DNA of 54,286 bases from Stutzerimonas stutzeri TS44 (lineage in GTDB: Bacteria; Pseudomonadota; Gammaproteobacteria; Pseudomonadales; Pseudomonadaceae): positions 1-54,286 of the forward strand of contig AJXE01000025.1 of assembly GCA_000263395.1 (NCBI GenBank), written 5' to 3'. How positions within the stretch are numbered: the stretch's first letter is position 1; every line of letters begins with the position of its first letter. The position numbers were made by a program, and so were the translations under genes. The notes under the pieces were generated by a model that saw only the letters and a list, made by a program, of their open reading frames with translations, was not told the origin of the DNA and did no database searches. Shown here one piece after another: positions 16,252-30,045 of the stretch.

Positions 16252-17187
16252 TCAGACGCGTTCGGCAACCGCCTGGCGGCGACTGGCTAGCCGCTCCAGG
16301 CCGAGTACCAACGCAATACCGGCGATCGCCAGAGCAACCGCCAGTAGCAATTGCGGATCCTGCCCGGTGAGGTCGCCATAAGCGCCCGGAAACAGATTCT
16401 GCTCCAGCACCGGCGTGCGCTCACCGTGCGAATTGGTACGCCAGGTCAGCGTTTCCTTCCACGGCCAGACCTTGTTCAGCGAACCCAGCATCAGCCCGGT
16501 GAGAAAGGCCAGGGTCAGATCGCGCCAGCGCTGCAGCGTCCAGTGCAGCAGTTTGGCGAAGCTGAACAGCCCCAGCGCACACCCGATCGCAAACACGACC
16601 AGCACAGAGATATCGAAACTCTTTACCGCACCCAGCACCGTCGGATAGAGACCGAGAAGCACCAATATGAAACTCCCGGAGATACCCGGCAAGATCATCG
16701 CGCAAATGGCAATGGCTCCGGCAAAGAACAGACTCAGGCTGTCCGCTCCCCACTGCATCGGCGCGGCCACGGTGATCCAATAAGCGAAGGCGATGCCCAG
16801 CACGAAGCTGATGCCGCTCGACAGGTTGCGTTGCCGGATCTCCCGGGCGACCAGATGCACCGAGACCAGAATCAGGCCGAAGAAGAACGACCACACCGGA
16901 ATCGGGTGCTGTTCCAGCAGGTAGGTAATCAAGCGAGCCAGACTGAACACGCTGGTGAGGATGCCGGCCAGCAGGGTTATCAGAAAACCGGCGTTGGCGA
17001 TTTTCCAGGCCTCGCCCAGACGGCCACGCAGCAACGCGCCCAGCGCCCGGGGAGACGCTGCGATTGAGCGCAGCAGTTCGTCATAGATGCCGGTAATGAA
17101 TGCAACGGTGCCGCCGGAAACGCCAGGCACCACATCCGCCGCCCCCATCGCCATGCCCTTGGCATACAGCAACAAAGTGTCTTTCAT
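16252..17187 (-). CDS. popT: DUF368 membrane protein, candidate undecaprenyl-phosphate translocase
   Basis: A 311-aa polytopic inner-membrane protein. GAADVVPGVSGGT near residues 15-27 and ILPGISGSFILVLLGLY later form the paired P-G-x-S-G re-entrant motifs that mark DUF368. Recent work shows that DUF368 (PopT) and DedA proteins return undecaprenyl phosphate across the membrane for reuse in wall and O-antigen synthesis (established for family members). I take the ATG at 17187, preceded by GGAAGGAAGC, rather than a GTG four codons earlier. It sits between pcm and nlpD, where P. aeruginosa has no gene to my knowledge. Confidence 0.82.
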   Translation of the reverse strand: MKDTLLLYAKGMAMGAADVVPGVSGGTVAFITGIYDELLRSIAASPRALGALLRGRLGEAWKIANAGFLITLLAGILTSVFSLARLITYLLEQHPIPVWSFFFGLILVSVHLVAREIRQRNLSSGISFVLGIAFAYWITVAAPMQWGADSLSLFFAGAIAICAMILPGISGSFILVLLGLYPTVLGAVKSFDISVLVVFAIGCALGLFSFAKLLHWTLQRWRDLTLAFLTGLMLGSLNKVWPWKETLTWRTNSHGERTPVLEQNLFPGAYGDLTGQDPQLLLAVALAIAGIALVLGLERLASRRQAVAERV

Positions 17188-17205
17188 GCTTCCTTCCACT
17201 GATGA

Positions 17206-17841
17206 TCAAACAACCGGTCCATTGAGCAGCGGCACGAAGCGTACGGAATCCAGAAGGCGACGGGAAAAGCCGGTTTCTTCACGAACGATCAGCATCAGTT
17301 GCTGAACCTCGCCAGCCCCTACCGGAATCACCAGACGCCCTCCGGGCGCCAGTTGATCGAGCAGGGCCTGAGGTACCTCGGCAGCCGCCGCAGTCACGAT
17401 GATGCCATTGTAGGGCGCCAGCGCAGGCCAGCCCTCCCAGCCATCACCCCAGCGAAAGACCACATTACGCAGCTTGAGTTCGGCCAGACGTTCCTTGGCA
17501 CGCTCCTGCAGCGCCTGGATGCGTTCCACGGAAAACACCCGCTCGACCAGTTGCGCCAGCACGGCGGTCTGGTAACCCGAACCGGTGCCGATCTCCAGCA
17601 CTTTGTCCAGCGGGCCGTCGGCCAGCAGCAGCTCGCTCATGCGGGCGACCATGAACGGCTGCGAAATCGTCTGGTTGTGCCCGATGGGCAGCGCGGTGTC
17701 CTCGTAGGCCCGGTGCGCCAGCGCTTCGTCGACGAACAGATGCCGTGGCGTGCGGCGGATCACTTCGAGCACATGAGGATTGGACAGCCCCTCCTCGTAC
17801 AGCCGCTGGATCAACCGATCGCGGGTGCGCTGCGAGGTCAT
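17206..17841 (-). CDS. pcm: Protein-L-isoaspartate O-methyltransferase
   Basis: A 211-aa SAM-dependent enzyme that methylates isoaspartyl residues so that damaged proteins can revert. [25 protein letters not shown] and [15 protein letters not shown] form the substrate site; [14 protein letters not shown] is the SAM loop. The ATG at 17841 (MTSQRTR) gives the same length and start as P. aeruginosa Pcm; an ATG six codons earlier (17859) is possible. It follows surE, its usual partner in stationary-phase survival loci. Confidence 0.95.
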   Translation of the reverse strand: MTSQRTRDRLIQRLYEEGLSNPHVLEVIRRTPRHLFVDEALAHRAYEDTALPIGHNQTISQPFMVARMSELLLADGPLDKVLEIGTGSGYQTAVLAQLVERVFSVERIQALQERAKERLAELKLRNVVFRWGDGWEGWPALAPYNGIIVTAAAAEVPQALLDQLAPGGRLVIPVGAGEVQQLMLIVREETGFSRRLLDSVRFVPLLNGPVV

Positions 17842-17882
17842 GCCGGTACCGTGTCGCATCAGATCGCCCGATCCGCGATGAC

Positions 17883-18632
17883 TCACAGCAGATCCTCCAG
17901 CCAGCGATCGAGCCCTTGGAAGGCCTCGCGGAACGTGCGATCCAGCTGCAGCGGCGTGATCGACACGTAACCCTGCATTACCGCATGGAAATCGGTGCCT
18001 GGTCCGCCGTCCTCGACGTCGCCGGCGACGGAAATCCAATAGCCTTCCTTGCCGCGCGGATTGGCCTGCTTGACCGGCGGCTTGGCCCGGCTGCGATGCC
18101 CGAGGCGGGTCAGGCGGATGCCGCGAATGTGGTCCAGCGGCAGGTTCGGCACGTTGACACTGAGCACCGTGCGCGGCGGCAGATCGAGCTGATCATGCTT
18201 CTCGACCAGCGTCCGGGCGATGGCGGCGGCAGTCGGCAGGTTTTCCGGCGAGCGTGAAACCAGCGAGAAGGCGAATGCCGGACGACCGGTGAAACGCCCT
18301 TCGATGGCCGCCGCGACGGTGCCCGAATAAAGCACGTCGTCGCCCAGGTTGGCGCCCAGGTTGATGCCCGAGACGACCATATCCGGCGTCTCGGCCAGCA
18401 GGCCGTTGAGCCCCAGGTGCACGCAGTCGGTCGGCGAGCCGTTCAGGCCGATGAAGCCGTTGGGCATGCTCACGGGGTGCAGCGGGCGATCCAGCGTGAG
18501 CGCGCTGCTGGCGCCGCTCATGTCCTGGATCGGGGCCACCACCCGGCACTCGGCATAGTCGGCCAGCGCGTCATAAAGCGCGGCGAGCCCGGGCGCATGC
18601 ACCCCGTCGTCGTTGGCGATCAGAATACGCAT
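17883..18632 (-). CDS. surE: 5'/3'-nucleotidase SurE
   Basis: A 249-aa metal-dependent nucleotidase that clears nucleoside monophosphates under stress. The N-terminal ILIANDDG with D8-D9, the PTDCVHLGL segment and [22 protein letters not shown] match the SurE active site. The ATG at 18632 overlaps the truD stop by one base. It is part of ispF-truD-surE-pcm. Confidence 0.97.
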   Translation of the reverse strand: MRILIANDDGVHAPGLAALYDALADYAECRVVAPIQDMSGASSALTLDRPLHPVSMPNGFIGLNGSPTDCVHLGLNGLLAETPDMVVSGINLGANLGDDVLYSGTVAAAIEGRFTGRPAFAFSLVSRSPENLPTAAAIARTLVEKHDQLDLPPRTVLSVNVPNLPLDHIRGIRLTRLGHRSRAKPPVKQANPRGKEGYWISVAGDVEDGGPGTDFHAVMQGYVSITPLQLDRTFREAFQGLDRWLEDLL

Positions 18633-19672
18633 CAGATGTCCGTCTGCCCTGCCAGGTTGACCAGTTCGCGCACCACAGCGGTGGCGAAGCATCCGGTCGG
18701 CAGGACGAATTCCAGTTGCAGAATGTCAGGCCCGGGATAATGCCACGACAAACCTCCGATGGGGAGGCGAAGAATGCGCCGCTCGTGCTTCATGCCAGCA
18801 TCTGCGAGCCACTTGGCGATCGCCGACTCGCTGCCGGCAAGCCGCTGTTCCAGTGCCTGGATATCGCCAGCGGCCGGCGATTCGCCAGCGCCCCACAGCG
18901 GCCCGGTGGGATGCAGGTCGAGAAGCGCCAGCCGCGGATCGCCGCACTCGGCCTCGCCTGCCGGAAAGAAGCTGCGACTGTCGGTAAACGCAAGCAGGTC
19001 GCCCACCTGCGCCTGGTCCCAGGTCGCCGCGGCGACCCGTTCGGCCAGCACGCGATTGAACAGGTAGCTGCGCCCGGCCGAGAGCAGGCGCGAACGCAGG
19101 TTGCGCTGCGCCGGCAACTCCGCCCGGGCGGCGAATTCGCGCGCACCGTGCACGTTGCCACCTTCGTGGCCAAAGCGCTGCAGACCGAAATAGTTGGGCA
19201 CGCCCAGGCTCCGGAGGCGCTCCAGACGGGCATCGAGCGCCGCATGTTCGCCGCGCAGTTCCGTCAGGCGCAGGGTGAAACCGTTGGCCGAATGGGCACC
19301 GCGCTGCAATTTGCGCTGGTGACGACTGCGCTGGAGGATCTTCAGGCTTTCATTCTCCGCGGCGGCCAGCTCCGGGTCGGCCTTGCCCGGCAGGTGCAGG
19401 CTGAACCACTGCCGGGTCAGCGCCTGACGGTCCTTCAGCCCCGCGTAGCTGACCATCTTCAGCGGCACGCCGGCGGCACGGGCGATGCGCCGGGCGGCTT
19501 CCTCGGTGTTGAGGTTGCGCTTTTCCACCCACAACCACAGGTGCTCGCCCTCACCGGACAAGGCGATGTCCAGCACCTCGTCGACCTGGAAGTCCTCGGC
19601 AACGGCCTTCAGCACCGCGCTGCCGCAAGGCTCGCCATGCGCCCGTGGCCCCAGCAACTGATCCTCGGTCAT
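18632..19672 (-). CDS. truD: tRNA pseudouridine(13) synthase TruD
   Basis: A 346-aa pseudouridine synthase that modifies U13 of tRNA-Glu. The catalytic Asp is D81 in [32 protein letters not shown] is the TruD signature. The stop overlaps surE by one base, and its start overlaps the ispF end by four bases, so the three are tightly coupled. Confidence 0.95.
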   Translation of the reverse strand: MTEDQLLGPRAHGEPCGSAVLKAVAEDFQVDEVLDIALSGEGEHLWLWVEKRNLNTEEAARRIARAAGVPLKMVSYAGLKDRQALTRQWFSLHLPGKADPELAAAENESLKILQRSRHQRKLQRGAHSANGFTLRLTELRGEHAALDARLERLRSLGVPNYFGLQRFGHEGGNVHGAREFAARAELPAQRNLRSRLLSAGRSYLFNRVLAERVAAATWDQAQVGDLLAFTDSRSFFPAGEAECGDPRLALLDLHPTGPLWGAGESPAAGDIQALEQRLAGSESAIAKWLADAGMKHERRILRLPIGGLSWHYPGPDILQLEFVLPTGCFATAVVRELVNLAGQTDI

Positions 19673-20142
19673 GCGCCAACCAGCAGGGCGACCGCATGTA
19701 CCGCGATCCCCTCCTCACGCCCGACGAAGCCGAGCTTCTCCGTGGTGGTGGCCTTGACGTTGACCTGATCCAGCGCCACCTGCAGATCGGCGGCGATCAG
19801 TTCGCGCATGCGCTCGATGTGCGGCGCCATCTTCGGCGCCTGGGCGATGATGGTGGCATCGACGTTGCCGACCTTCCAGCCCTTGGCCTTCACCTGCTCG
19901 AGCACATGACGCAACAGCACGCGGCTGTCGGCGCCCTTGAATTGTGGATCGGTGTCCGGGAAATGCTTGCCGATGTCGCCCAGCGCCGCCGCGCCGAGCA
20001 GTGCATCGCTCAGGGCATGCAGCAGCACGTCGCCGTCGGAATGTGCCAGCAACCCGAAGCGATGCGTAATCCGCACACCGCCGAGCGTGATGAAATCGCC
20101 CTCGCCGAAGCGGTGCACGTCATAACCGTGGCCGATACGCAT
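19669..20142 (-). CDS. ispF: 2-C-methyl-D-erythritol 2,4-cyclodiphosphate synthase
   Basis: A 157-aa trimeric enzyme of the MEP isoprenoid pathway. The metal ligands D8 and H10 (GYDVHRF) and H42 ([11 protein letters not shown]) are present, as is the ATTTEKLGF cyclodiphosphate loop. It begins the ispF-truD-surE-pcm-DUF368-nlpD-rpoS group. In many bacteria ispD is fused or adjacent; here ispD is about 4.8 kb away behind the detoxification genes, as in P. aeruginosa. Confidence 0.97.
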   Translation of the reverse strand: MRIGHGYDVHRFGEGDFITLGGVRITHRFGLLAHSDGDVLLHALSDALLGAAALGDIGKHFPDTDPQFKGADSRVLLRHVLEQVKAKGWKVGNVDATIIAQAPKMAPHIERMRELIAADLQVALDQVNVKATTTEKLGFVGREEGIAVHAVALLVGA

Positions 20143-20264
20143 AGGAGAAATACCCTCGAAGAAACGCAGGAGGCCGATTCTACAGGAGCCCGCTGCATCT
20201 GGATGCCAAAGAGCCGCTCGACTAATCGAGAGCGGCGATGAACATCATCAGCCGAATCGATAGC

Positions 20265-20284
20265 ATATCGTCGAATCACGATAT
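20265..20284. promoter_or_regulatory. Palindromic operator upstream of the ArsR gene
   Basis: ATATCGT (20265-20271) and ACGATAT (20278-20284) form a perfect inverted repeat with a 6-base spacer, the size of ArsR-family operators. A further CGATATACCG half-site follows before the gene, and TATATA at 20281 could be part of a -10. The binding protein is inferred to be the adjacent ArsR-like regulator. Confidence 0.62.
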
Positions 20285-20325
20285 ATAGTTCGCCTAAACC
20301 CGATATACCGATCAGCAGGACCTCC

Positions 20326-20628
20326 ATGCCAGACGACCTCGACGACATCATCAAGGCGCTCGCCCACCCGCTGCGCCGCGACATCCTGCGCTGGCTCAAG
20401 GAGCCGCACCTGCATTTCGCCGAACAGCATCATTCACTGGAGAACGGCGTCTGTGCCGGGCAGATCGATCAACGGGCCGGGCTGTCGCAATCCACGGTGT
20501 CAGCGCACCTGGCGACCCTGCAGAAGGCCGGCCTGATCAGCAGCCAGAAGGTCGGCCAGTGGCATTTCTTCAAGCGCAACGAGGCCGTGATCCAGGCCTT
20601 CGTCGAGCGCATCGGCCAGTCACTCTGA
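20326..20628 (+). CDS. ArsR-family transcriptional regulator
   Basis: A 100-aa winged-helix repressor. LAHPLRRDILRWL is helix 1-2; AGLSQSTVSAHLATLQKAGLI is the recognition HTH. An unusual His-rich insert (HLHFAEQHHSLENGVC) precedes the HTH; it contains the only Cys (C43) and three His (H30, H35, H36). The classical ELCVC metal motif is missing, so the signal is more likely an electrophile or a different metal than arsenite (inference). It lies 39 bases upstream of the ene-reductase gene and has a perfect palindrome in its own upstream region. Confidence 0.87.
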   Translation: MPDDLDDIIKALAHPLRRDILRWLKEPHLHFAEQHHSLENGVCAGQIDQRAGLSQSTVSAHLATLQKAGLISSQKVGQWHFFKRNEAVIQAFVERIGQSL

Positions 20629-20667
20629 GTCTATTCATTCCCCCCACTGCACAGGAGCGATATCGCT

Positions 20668-21717
20668 ATGCCCACTCTCTTCGACCCGATCAGGATCGGC
20701 GATCTGGAACTCACCAACCGCATCATCATGGCGCCTCTGACCCGTTGCCGCGCCGAACCCGGCCGCGTTCCCGGGGCCTTGATGGCCGAGTACTACGCCC
20801 AGCGCGCCGATGCCGGCCTGATCATCAGCGAAGCCACTTCGGTCACGCCGATGGGCGTCGGCTACCCGGACACGCCCGGCATCTGGTCGGCCGAGCAGGT
20901 GCAAGGCTGGAAGAAGATCACCGACGCCGTGCATGCCAAGGGCGGCAAGATCGTGTTGCAGCTCTGGCACGTCGGCCGCATCTCCGATCCGCTCTACCTC
21001 GACGGCCAGTTGCCGGTCGCCCCAAGCGCCATCAAGCCGGCCGGTCACGTCAGCCTGGTGCGCCCGATGAAGGACTACGAGACCCCGCGCGCGCTGGACA
21101 CCAGCGAGATCCCGGCCATCGTCGAGGCTTACCGCAAGGGTGCCGAGAATGCCAAGGAGGCCGGTTTCGACGGCGTGGAAATCCACGGCGCCAACGGCTA
21201 TCTGCTCGACCAGTTCCTGCAGGACAGCACCAACCAGCGCAGCGATGCCTACGGTGGCTCGCTGGAGAATCGTGCGCGACTGATGCTCGAAGTGACCGAT
21301 GCCGCCATCGGTGTCTGGGGTGCCGGCCGCGTCGGCGTACACCTGGCGCCGCGCGCCGATTCGCATGACATGGGCGACTCCAATCGCGCCGAAACCTTCG
21401 GCCACGTTGCCCGTGAACTGGGCAAGCGCGGCGTCGCGTTCATCTGCACCCGCGAATACGCCGGCGAAGACAGCCTCGGCCCGCAGCTGAAGCGGATATT
21501 CGGTGGCGTGTACATCGCCAACGAGCGTTTCACCAAGGAACAGGGCAATGCCTGGCTGGCAGACGGCAAAGCCGATGCGGTCGCCTTCGGCATTCCGTAC
21601 ATCGCCAACCCTGACCTGGTCGAGCGTCTGCGCCAGGATGCCCCGCTGAACGCGCCCAAGCCCGAGCTGTTCTACGGCCAAGGCCCAGCCGGCTACACCG
21701 ATTATCCGTCGCTCTAA
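20668..21717 (+). CDS. Old yellow enzyme family alkene reductase (XenB/NemA-type)
   Basis: A 349-aa FMN enzyme that reduces electrophilic alkenes, N-ethylmaleimide-type compounds and nitro or nitrate esters with NAD(P)H. The FMN/substrate residues H172, N175 and Y177 are seen in IHGANGYLLDQFL; LQLWHVGRIS and SDAYGGSLENRARL are family signatures. It is closest in features to Pseudomonas XenB and E. coli NemA. CAGGAG stands 10 bases before the ATG. It is preceded by an ArsR-type regulator and closed by a strong terminator, which makes a two-gene cassette. Confidence 0.9.
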   Translation: MPTLFDPIRIGDLELTNRIIMAPLTRCRAEPGRVPGALMAEYYAQRADAGLIISEATSVTPMGVGYPDTPGIWSAEQVQGWKKITDAVHAKGGKIVLQLWHVGRISDPLYLDGQLPVAPSAIKPAGHVSLVRPMKDYETPRALDTSEIPAIVEAYRKGAENAKEAGFDGVEIHGANGYLLDQFLQDSTNQRSDAYGGSLENRARLMLEVTDAAIGVWGAGRVGVHLAPRADSHDMGDSNRAETFGHVARELGKRGVAFICTREYAGEDSLGPQLKRIFGGVYIANERFTKEQGNAWLADGKADAVAFGIPYIANPDLVERLRQDAPLNAPKPELFYGQGPAGYTDYPSL

Positions 21718-21730
21718 GCTCCGGCGATGG

Positions 21731-21767
21731 AAAAGCCCGGTCGGAAACTCCAACCGGGCCTTTTTTG
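21731..21767 (+). terminator. Intrinsic terminator after the ene-reductase
   Basis: AAAAGCCCGGT (21731-21741) pairs with ACCGGGCCTTTT and is followed by a T run. The A-rich left side makes it usable on - as well, for the convergent fghA. Confidence 0.87.
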
Positions 21768-21853
21768 TGCCCATCCCCAGCGAACACGCTTCGGCGCGCA
21801 ACGCACCCGGTGTGTCATACGGTCACGAACCGGCAGTTGCGCCGTCCTCCACC

Positions 21854-22699
21854 CTACGCGTTCAGCGCCTCGGCGTGATGGCGCAGGTGGTCCTCGATGA
21901 AGCTGGCGATGAAGTAGTAGCTATGGTCGTAGCCCGGCTGAATGCGCAGGGTCAGCGGATGGCCTGCAGCCCTGGCGGCGGCTTCGAGCGCCTGGGGTTT
22001 CAACTGGCCATCCATGAAGTCGTCGCGATCGCCCTGATCCACCAGCATCGGCAGTTTCTCGCCCGCTTCGGCCAGCAGCGCGCAGGCATCCCACTCGCGC
22101 CAGCGTGAACGATCCCCACCCAGGTAGTTGCCGAAGGCCTTCTCGCCCCACGGGCAATCGAGCGGATTGCTGATCGGCGCGAACGCCGACAGCGACCGGT
22201 AACGCCCCGGGTTCTTCAGCGCGCAGATCAGCGCGCCGTGCCCGCCCATCGAATGCCCGCTGATGCCCCGCCGATCGGAAACCGGAAAGTTCGCCTCGAT
22301 CAGCATCGGCAACTCATGCACCACATAGTCGTACATGCGGTAATGCTGCGCCCAGGGCTGCTCGGTCGCATTGAGATAGAAGCCGGCACCCAGGCCGAAG
22401 TCCCAGGCGCCGTCGGCATCGTCCGGTACGCCGGCCCCACGCGGACTGGTATCCGGCGCGACGATGATCAGCCCCAGCTCGGCGGCCAGTCGCTGCGCCC
22501 CGGCCTTCTGCATGAAGTTCTCATCGGTGCAGGTCAGCCCCGACAGCCAGTACAGCACCGGCAGCTTCTCGCCCTGCTCCGCCTGCGGCGGCAGATACAC
22601 AGCGAACACCATGTCGCAGTTCAGGCTGCTGGAGCGGTGGCGGTAGCGCTTGTGCCAGCCGCCGAAACTCTTGTTGCTGGAAACGATTTCAAGGGTCAT
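21854..22699 (-). CDS. fghA: S-formylglutathione hydrolase
   Basis: A 281-aa esterase-D-type alpha/beta hydrolase that splits S-formylglutathione to formate and glutathione. The nucleophile is S150 in [10 protein letters not shown]; the Asp ([10 protein letters not shown] region) and His (GYDHSYYFI) complete the triad. The frame opens seven codons earlier, but the ATG at 22699 ([10 protein letters not shown]) is the family start. It lies 61 bases downstream of adhC, the preceding step in formaldehyde oxidation. Confidence 0.95.
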   Translation of the reverse strand: MTLEIVSSNKSFGGWHKRYRHRSSSLNCDMVFAVYLPPQAEQGEKLPVLYWLSGLTCTDENFMQKAGAQRLAAELGLIIVAPDTSPRGAGVPDDADGAWDFGLGAGFYLNATEQPWAQHYRMYDYVVHELPMLIEANFPVSDRRGISGHSMGGHGALICALKNPGRYRSLSAFAPISNPLDCPWGEKAFGNYLGGDRSRWREWDACALLAEAGEKLPMLVDQGDRDDFMDGQLKPQALEAAARAAGHPLTLRIQPGYDHSYYFIASFIEDHLRHHAEALNA

Positions 22700-22760
22700 G
22701 GGCCCTCCGGGGCGCGACAAGCCACCAGCTGCAAGAAGGCAGACTTGTCGCCGCCGCTGC

Positions 22761-23933
<1,173 letters not shown>

Positions 23934-23943
23934 TTAATCAGGC

Positions 23944-23978
23944 TTTTCTGGAAAACATTATTGCCAATGAGGGACAAT
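23944..23978. promoter_or_regulatory. LysR-type binding site candidates in the adhC/LysR intergenic region
   Basis: ATTG-N11-CAAT (23960-23978) is an inverted repeat of the T-N11-A type bound by LysR proteins. Just beside it TTTTC-TG-GAAAA (23944-23955) is a second palindrome. Both lie between adhC (start 23876) and the LysR gene (start 24010). Confidence 0.5.
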
Positions 23979-24009
23979 TCCCGCCCGCACGATAAGCCGG
24001 GAGATCAGA

Positions 24010-24909
24010 ATGAGTCGCTGGGAAGGCCTGGACGAATTCGTTGCCGTTGCCGAATGTGGCAGCTTCATGCGCGCCGCCGAGCATCTGCGCGTCTCGTCTT
24101 CGCATGTCAGCCGCCAGGTCGCCCGCCTGGAAGAGCGTCTGCAGGCACGCCTGCTCTACCGCACCACGCGGCGGGTGTCGCTGACCGAGGCGGGCCACAC
24201 CTTCTTCGCGCGCTGCCAGCGGCTGATCGAGGAGCGCGACGAGGCCTTCCTGGCCATCAGCGACCTGCACGCCGCGCCCACCGGGCTGCTGCGCATGACC
24301 GCTGCGGTGGCCTACGGCGAGCGCTTCATCGTGCCGCTGGTCAACGAATTCATGGCGCAGCACCCGCAATTGCGGGTCGAGATTGAGCTGTCCAACCGCA
24401 CGCTGGATCTGGTGCAGGAGAGCTACGACTTGGCGATCCGCCTGGGCCGTCTCGGCGAGTCGCGGCTGGTCGCCACCCGGATCGCACCGCGCGCGATGTA
24501 CCTGTGCGCGGCGCCATCCTACCTGGAGCGCTACGGGCGACCGCACACGCTGTCGGAACTGGGCCGGCACAACTGCCTGATCGGCACCGGCGACACCTGG
24601 ACCTTCCAGCTCGACGGCCGCGAACAGCACTTCAAGCCGAGCGGCAACTGGCGCTGCAACAGCGGCCAGGCCGTGCTGGACGCCGCCCTGCGTGGCTTCG
24701 GGCTCTGCCAGTTGCCCGACTACTACGTGCAGGAACCGCTGCGTCACGGCGAGCTGATCTCTCTACTGGAGGCCAACCAGCCGCCGGACACCGCCGTCTG
24801 GGCCGTCTACCCGCAACGGCGCTATCCGCTACCGAAGGTGCGCCTGCTGATCGAGGCGCTGAAGACCGGCCTGGCGCAGCGCGCCGAATATGCCGGAGCG
24901 CTGCGCTAG
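24010..24909 (+). CDS. gfnR: LysR-family regulator of the glutathione-formaldehyde genes
   Basis: A 299-aa LysR regulator. The winged HTH occupies residues 1-60 (VAVAECGSFMRAAEHLRVSS, then SRQVARLEERL). The C-terminal substrate domain begins near LLRMTAAVAYGERF. It is divergent from adhC-fghA, as in P. aeruginosa, where the corresponding protein is the formaldehyde-responsive regulator GfnR (assignment by synteny). It converges on ispD with 42 bases between the stops. Confidence 0.85.
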   Translation: MSRWEGLDEFVAVAECGSFMRAAEHLRVSSSHVSRQVARLEERLQARLLYRTTRRVSLTEAGHTFFARCQRLIEERDEAFLAISDLHAAPTGLLRMTAAVAYGERFIVPLVNEFMAQHPQLRVEIELSNRTLDLVQESYDLAIRLGRLGESRLVATRIAPRAMYLCAAPSYLERYGRPHTLSELGRHNCLIGTGDTWTFQLDGREQHFKPSGNWRCNSGQAVLDAALRGFGLCQLPDYYVQEPLRHGELISLLEANQPPDTAVWAVYPQRRYPLPKVRLLIEALKTGLAQRAEYAGALR

Positions 24910-24951
24910 AGCGCGTACTCATCGCTATCCAGCGGCAGCGGGCAGCGGCTT

Positions 24952-25671
24952 CTAGCGGTTGTCAGACGTCTGGGCCGGCCAGCGCTGCTGCAACCAGAGC
25001 AGGTCCTCCGGCCGGGTGACTTTCAGGTTATCCGCCCGCCCTTCCACCATGCGCGGCGCGAAGCCCGCCCATTCCAGCGCCGAAGCCTCGTCGGTGACGC
25101 TGACACCGCTGCGCAGCGCCTTCTCCAGCGCATCGCGCAGCAGGCCGAGACGGAACATCTGCGGCGTATATGCCTGCCAGATCACGCTGCGATCCACCGT
25201 CTCCAGCACACGCCCATCGGCGCCGACGCGCTTGAGGGTATCGCGCGCCGGCACGCCCAGGAGCCCGCCGACAGCATCGTCGCCCAGCTCGGCCAGCAGC
25301 CTGTTCAGGTCTTCACGCGTCAGGTTGGGGCGCGCCGCATCGTGCACCAGCACCCAGTCCTGATCCTGCGCCCCCAGCTCGCCAAGCCGCTGCAGGCCAT
25401 TGAGCACCGAATCACAACGCTCGCGCCCGCCGGCAGCACGCTGAATGCGCCCGTCGCGGGCGCAGGCGAGGCCCGGCCAGTACGGATCGGCGTCGGCCAG
25501 GCTCACCACCAGTCCGCGCAGGCCTGGATGATCGAGGAAGCAATCGAGGGTGTGTTCGATGATGCAGCGCCCACCGAGCGGCAGGTACTGCTTTGGGCGA
25601 TCGGCACGCATGCGGCTGCCCACGCCGGCCGCCGGTATCACCACCCAGAAGTCGGGCAATGCGCGGTTCAT
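24952..25671 (-). CDS. ispD: 2-C-methyl-D-erythritol 4-phosphate cytidylyltransferase
   Basis: A 239-aa nucleotidyltransferase of the MEP pathway. The CTP loop is PAAGVGSRMRADRPKQYLPL; HDAARPNLTREDL and the LKVTRPEDL C-terminus are family signatures. Its start overlaps the ftsB end by four bases, the common ftsB-ispD arrangement. Confidence 0.96.
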   Translation of the reverse strand: MNRALPDFWVVIPAAGVGSRMRADRPKQYLPLGGRCIIEHTLDCFLDHPGLRGLVVSLADADPYWPGLACARDGRIQRAAGGRERCDSVLNGLQRLGELGAQDQDWVLVHDAARPNLTREDLNRLLAELGDDAVGGLLGVPARDTLKRVGADGRVLETVDRSVIWQAYTPQMFRLGLLRDALEKALRSGVSVTDEASALEWAGFAPRMVEGRADNLKVTRPEDLLWLQQRWPAQTSDNR

Positions 25672-25946
25672 TCGGTCAGCTGATAGAGGGTCTCACCCTC
25701 TTTGACCATGCCCAACTCCTGCCGCGCGCGCTCCTCGACCGTCTCCATGCCGGCCTTCAGCTCCAGCACTTCCGCTTCGAGGATACGGTTGCGTTCGAGC
25801 AGGCGCTCGTTCTCGCCCTGCTGCTCGGCGATCTGCTTGTTCAGGCTGGTGATCTGGGCAAGGCTGCCCTCACCTACCCACAGGCGATATTGCAAACCGC
25901 CCAGCAGCAGGATCAGCACGACGAACAACCAGTAGGGACGGCGCAT
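25668..25946 (-). CDS. ftsB: Cell division protein FtsB
   Basis: A 92-aa bitopic protein of the FtsQLB divisome complex. RRPYWLFVVLILLLGGLQYRLW gives the short cytosolic tail and single membrane span (residues ~5-20); residues ~28-70 form the leucine-zipper coiled coil (NKQIAEQQGENERLLERNRI). An upstream ATG at 25955 would add three residues; no strong ribosome binding site separates the two. It is separated from eno by a strong terminator, so it may have its own promoter in the 148 bases before it. Confidence 0.93.
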   Translation of the reverse strand: MRRPYWLFVVLILLLGGLQYRLWVGEGSLAQITSLNKQIAEQQGENERLLERNRILEAEVLELKAGMETVEERARQELGMVKEGETLYQLTE

Positions 25947-26051
25947 AGCAGGCATGACACGAACTTCGGCGATTTTCAGTATGGATAGGCAGTGAGCACC
26001 GCTAGCGGCCCGAGTGGCTTCGGCGGAGGCTGAATGTCGAGCCGATTGAAA

Positions 26052-26083
26052 CAAAAAAGGGCGACTCGCGCCGCCCTTTTTTA
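26052..26083 (-). terminator. Intrinsic terminator after eno
   Basis: AAAAAAGGGCG pairs with CGCCCTTTTTT around ACTCGCGC. It is symmetric and can act on both strands; on - it lies 12 bases past the eno stop. Confidence 0.9.
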
Positions 26084-26094
26084 AGTGCCGCGAA

Positions 26095-27387
<1,293 letters not shown>

Positions 27388-27419
27388 TTATTAACACTCC
27401 ATAGATAGCTGCAAGGCTT

Positions 27420-29914
<2,495 letters not shown>

Positions 29915-30045
29915 TTAAGCGGCCAGCGCCGCCGGGGGAAAGCGAAGATGCCATTGCGCGCCAGGCGGCAATAGCGCAACTGCCGCGGATTCGAAGAAAC
30001 CGCAGAAGCTGTATTGAGACGGGAGCGTAGTCTACTGGAAAGCAC

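Noticed and set aside
26052..26083. Small RNA between eno and ftsB
   Set aside because: The conspicuous symmetric hairpin is explained as the eno terminator.
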